DNA of 8,496 nucleotides from Amnimonas aquatica (GTDB lineage: Bacteria > Pseudomonadota > Gammaproteobacteria > Pseudomonadales > Moraxellaceae): NCBI RefSeq assembly GCF_002943415.1, contig NZ_PTQZ01000059.1:1-8496 (forward strand), read 5' to 3'. The translations under genes and the position numbers were made by a program. The notes under the pieces were generated by a model that did not search any database, had not been told where the DNA came from, and saw only the letters and a program-made list of their open reading frames with translations. Shown one piece after another: positions 7,964 through 8,496 of this stretch; positions within the stretch are counted from its first letter, which is position 1, and each line of letters starts with the position of its first letter.

Positions 7964-7975
7964 GGCGGTCTTAAG
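7959..7975 (+). promoter_or_regulatory. CTTAAG-N5-CTTAAG box, PmrA/QseB-type operator
   Basis: Two perfect CTTAAG half-sites, 11 bp apart from start to start (7959-7964 and 7970-7975), form a direct repeat like the PmrA box (YTTAAK-N5-YTTAAK) bound by OmpR-family dimers. It begins inside the cysQ coding end, includes the stop codon, and lies 51 bp before the response regulator start. I infer autoregulation of that gene. A clear -10 downstream is not visible. Confidence 0.6.
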
Positions 7976-8025
7976 GCAGGGCATGACAGGCTCGCGCATG
8001 GCCGGGCACGAGGGAGACGGGCGAC

Positions 8026-8496
8026 ATGTATCTGCTGCTGATCGAGGATGACCTGAGCCTGGGGCGGGTGCTGTCGCGTCTGCTGGCGCAGCACTACCGG
8101 GTCGACTGGGTGCGCACGCTGGCCGCCGCCTCGGCGCAGTGGCGCGCGGCGGAGCATGACCTGGTGATCCTCGATCTCGGCCTGCCCGATGGCGACGGCA
8201 TGGACTGGCTGGCCGGGCTGCGCGCCGGCGGCAGCGATGTGCCGGTGCTCATCGTGTCGGCGCGTGACGCCCTCGATGACCGTGTCCACGGCCTCGATGC
8301 CGGCGCCGACGACTACCTGATCAAGCCCTTCGAGGCCGACGAGCTGATGGCGCGCGTGCGCGTGCTGCTGCGTCGCGGCAGCGGCCGGGCGACGCCGGCG
8401 CTGAGCGCCGGCGCGCTCTCCTTCCTGCCCGAGCAGCAGCGCTTCCTGCTGGATGGCGAGCCGCTGGCGCTGCCGCCCATGGCCTATCAGCTGCTG
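8026..8496 (+). CDS. OmpR-family response regulator (PmrA/QseB-like), C-terminus outside window
   Basis: The first 157 codons of a two-component response regulator are present and run off the window edge. The receiver domain covers about 1-118: acidic pocket Asp8 and Asp9 in LIEDD, phospho-acceptor Asp50 in VILDLGLPDGDG, Ser78 in LIVSARD, and Lys100 in DDYLIKPFE. The phrases DRVHGLDAGADDYLIKPF and DGDGMDWLAGLR are those of the PmrA/QseB/TctD group. The winged-helix DNA-binding domain begins after about residue 125 (LPPMAYQLL, where LTPTEFRLL is usual) and is cut off. The start at ATG 8026 is supported by AGGGAG nine bases upstream and by the MYLLLIEDD N-terminus. A histidine kinase gene is expected downstream. 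The CTTAAG box 51 bp upstream suggests self-regulation. Confidence 0.93.
   Translation, partial: MYLLLIEDDLSLGRVLSRLLAQHYRVDWVRTLAAASAQWRAAEHDLVILDLGLPDGDGMDWLAGLRAGGSDVPVLIVSARDALDDRVHGLDAGADDYLIKPFEADELMARVRVLLRRGSGRATPALSAGALSFLPEQQRFLLDGEPLALPPMAYQLL

Overview
The window is GC-rich chromosomal DNA of a gammaproteobacterium, with codon use dominated by G/C at third positions. Three features support this. A serA gene and a D-2-hydroxyglutarate dehydrogenase gene are divergent, as in pseudomonads. An HAD nucleotidase (yrfG type) overlaps hslR. Psd and CysQ are typical of the class. I cannot fix the genus from sequence alone. The content is mostly housekeeping. I see no phage, transposase, CRISPR array, tRNA or rRNA.

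Layout. Minus strand: a 5'-partial-window glycine-rich lipoprotein gene (1-411) and its AT-richer upstream region (412-670), then psd (671-1528), a Sfp-type phosphopantetheinyl transferase (1632-2309) and serA (2320-3549). serA and the transferase look co-transcribed, since the transferase SD overlaps the serA stop. A hairpin sits between the transferase and psd. Plus strand: a D2HGDH-type FAD oxidase (3718-5115) divergent from serA, a long palindromic element (5123-5237), then a fumarylacetoacetate-hydrolase-family gene (5266-5928). Minus strand: hslR (5955-6359) and yrfG (6356-7033), overlapping by ATGA. Plus strand: cysQ (7127-7963), then the start of an OmpR/PmrA-type response regulator (8026 to the window end).

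How the genes work together. SerA and the FAD oxidase probably form one metabolic unit. SerA oxidises 3-phosphoglycerate and can reduce 2-oxoglutarate to D-2-hydroxyglutarate, which the flavoenzyme returns to 2-oxoglutarate, pulling serine synthesis forward. Psd makes phosphatidylethanolamine from phosphatidylserine, itself made from serine, so a serine-to-phospholipid theme is possible but inferred. yrfG, hslR and cysQ are nucleotide and stress housekeeping genes.

The most interesting non-coding signals are: (1) a 31-bp inverted repeat with one G-U pair, whose 53-nt apex carries two mini-hairpins with AGGGA loops resembling CsrA/RsmA sites; (2) a perfect CTTAAG-N5-CTTAAG box over the cysQ stop, just upstream of the response regulator; (3) a duplicated TGTAACGT-N8-TGTAA motif upstream of the lipoprotein gene; (4) two small palindromes in the serA leader. 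No wholly new multi-gene system is visible.
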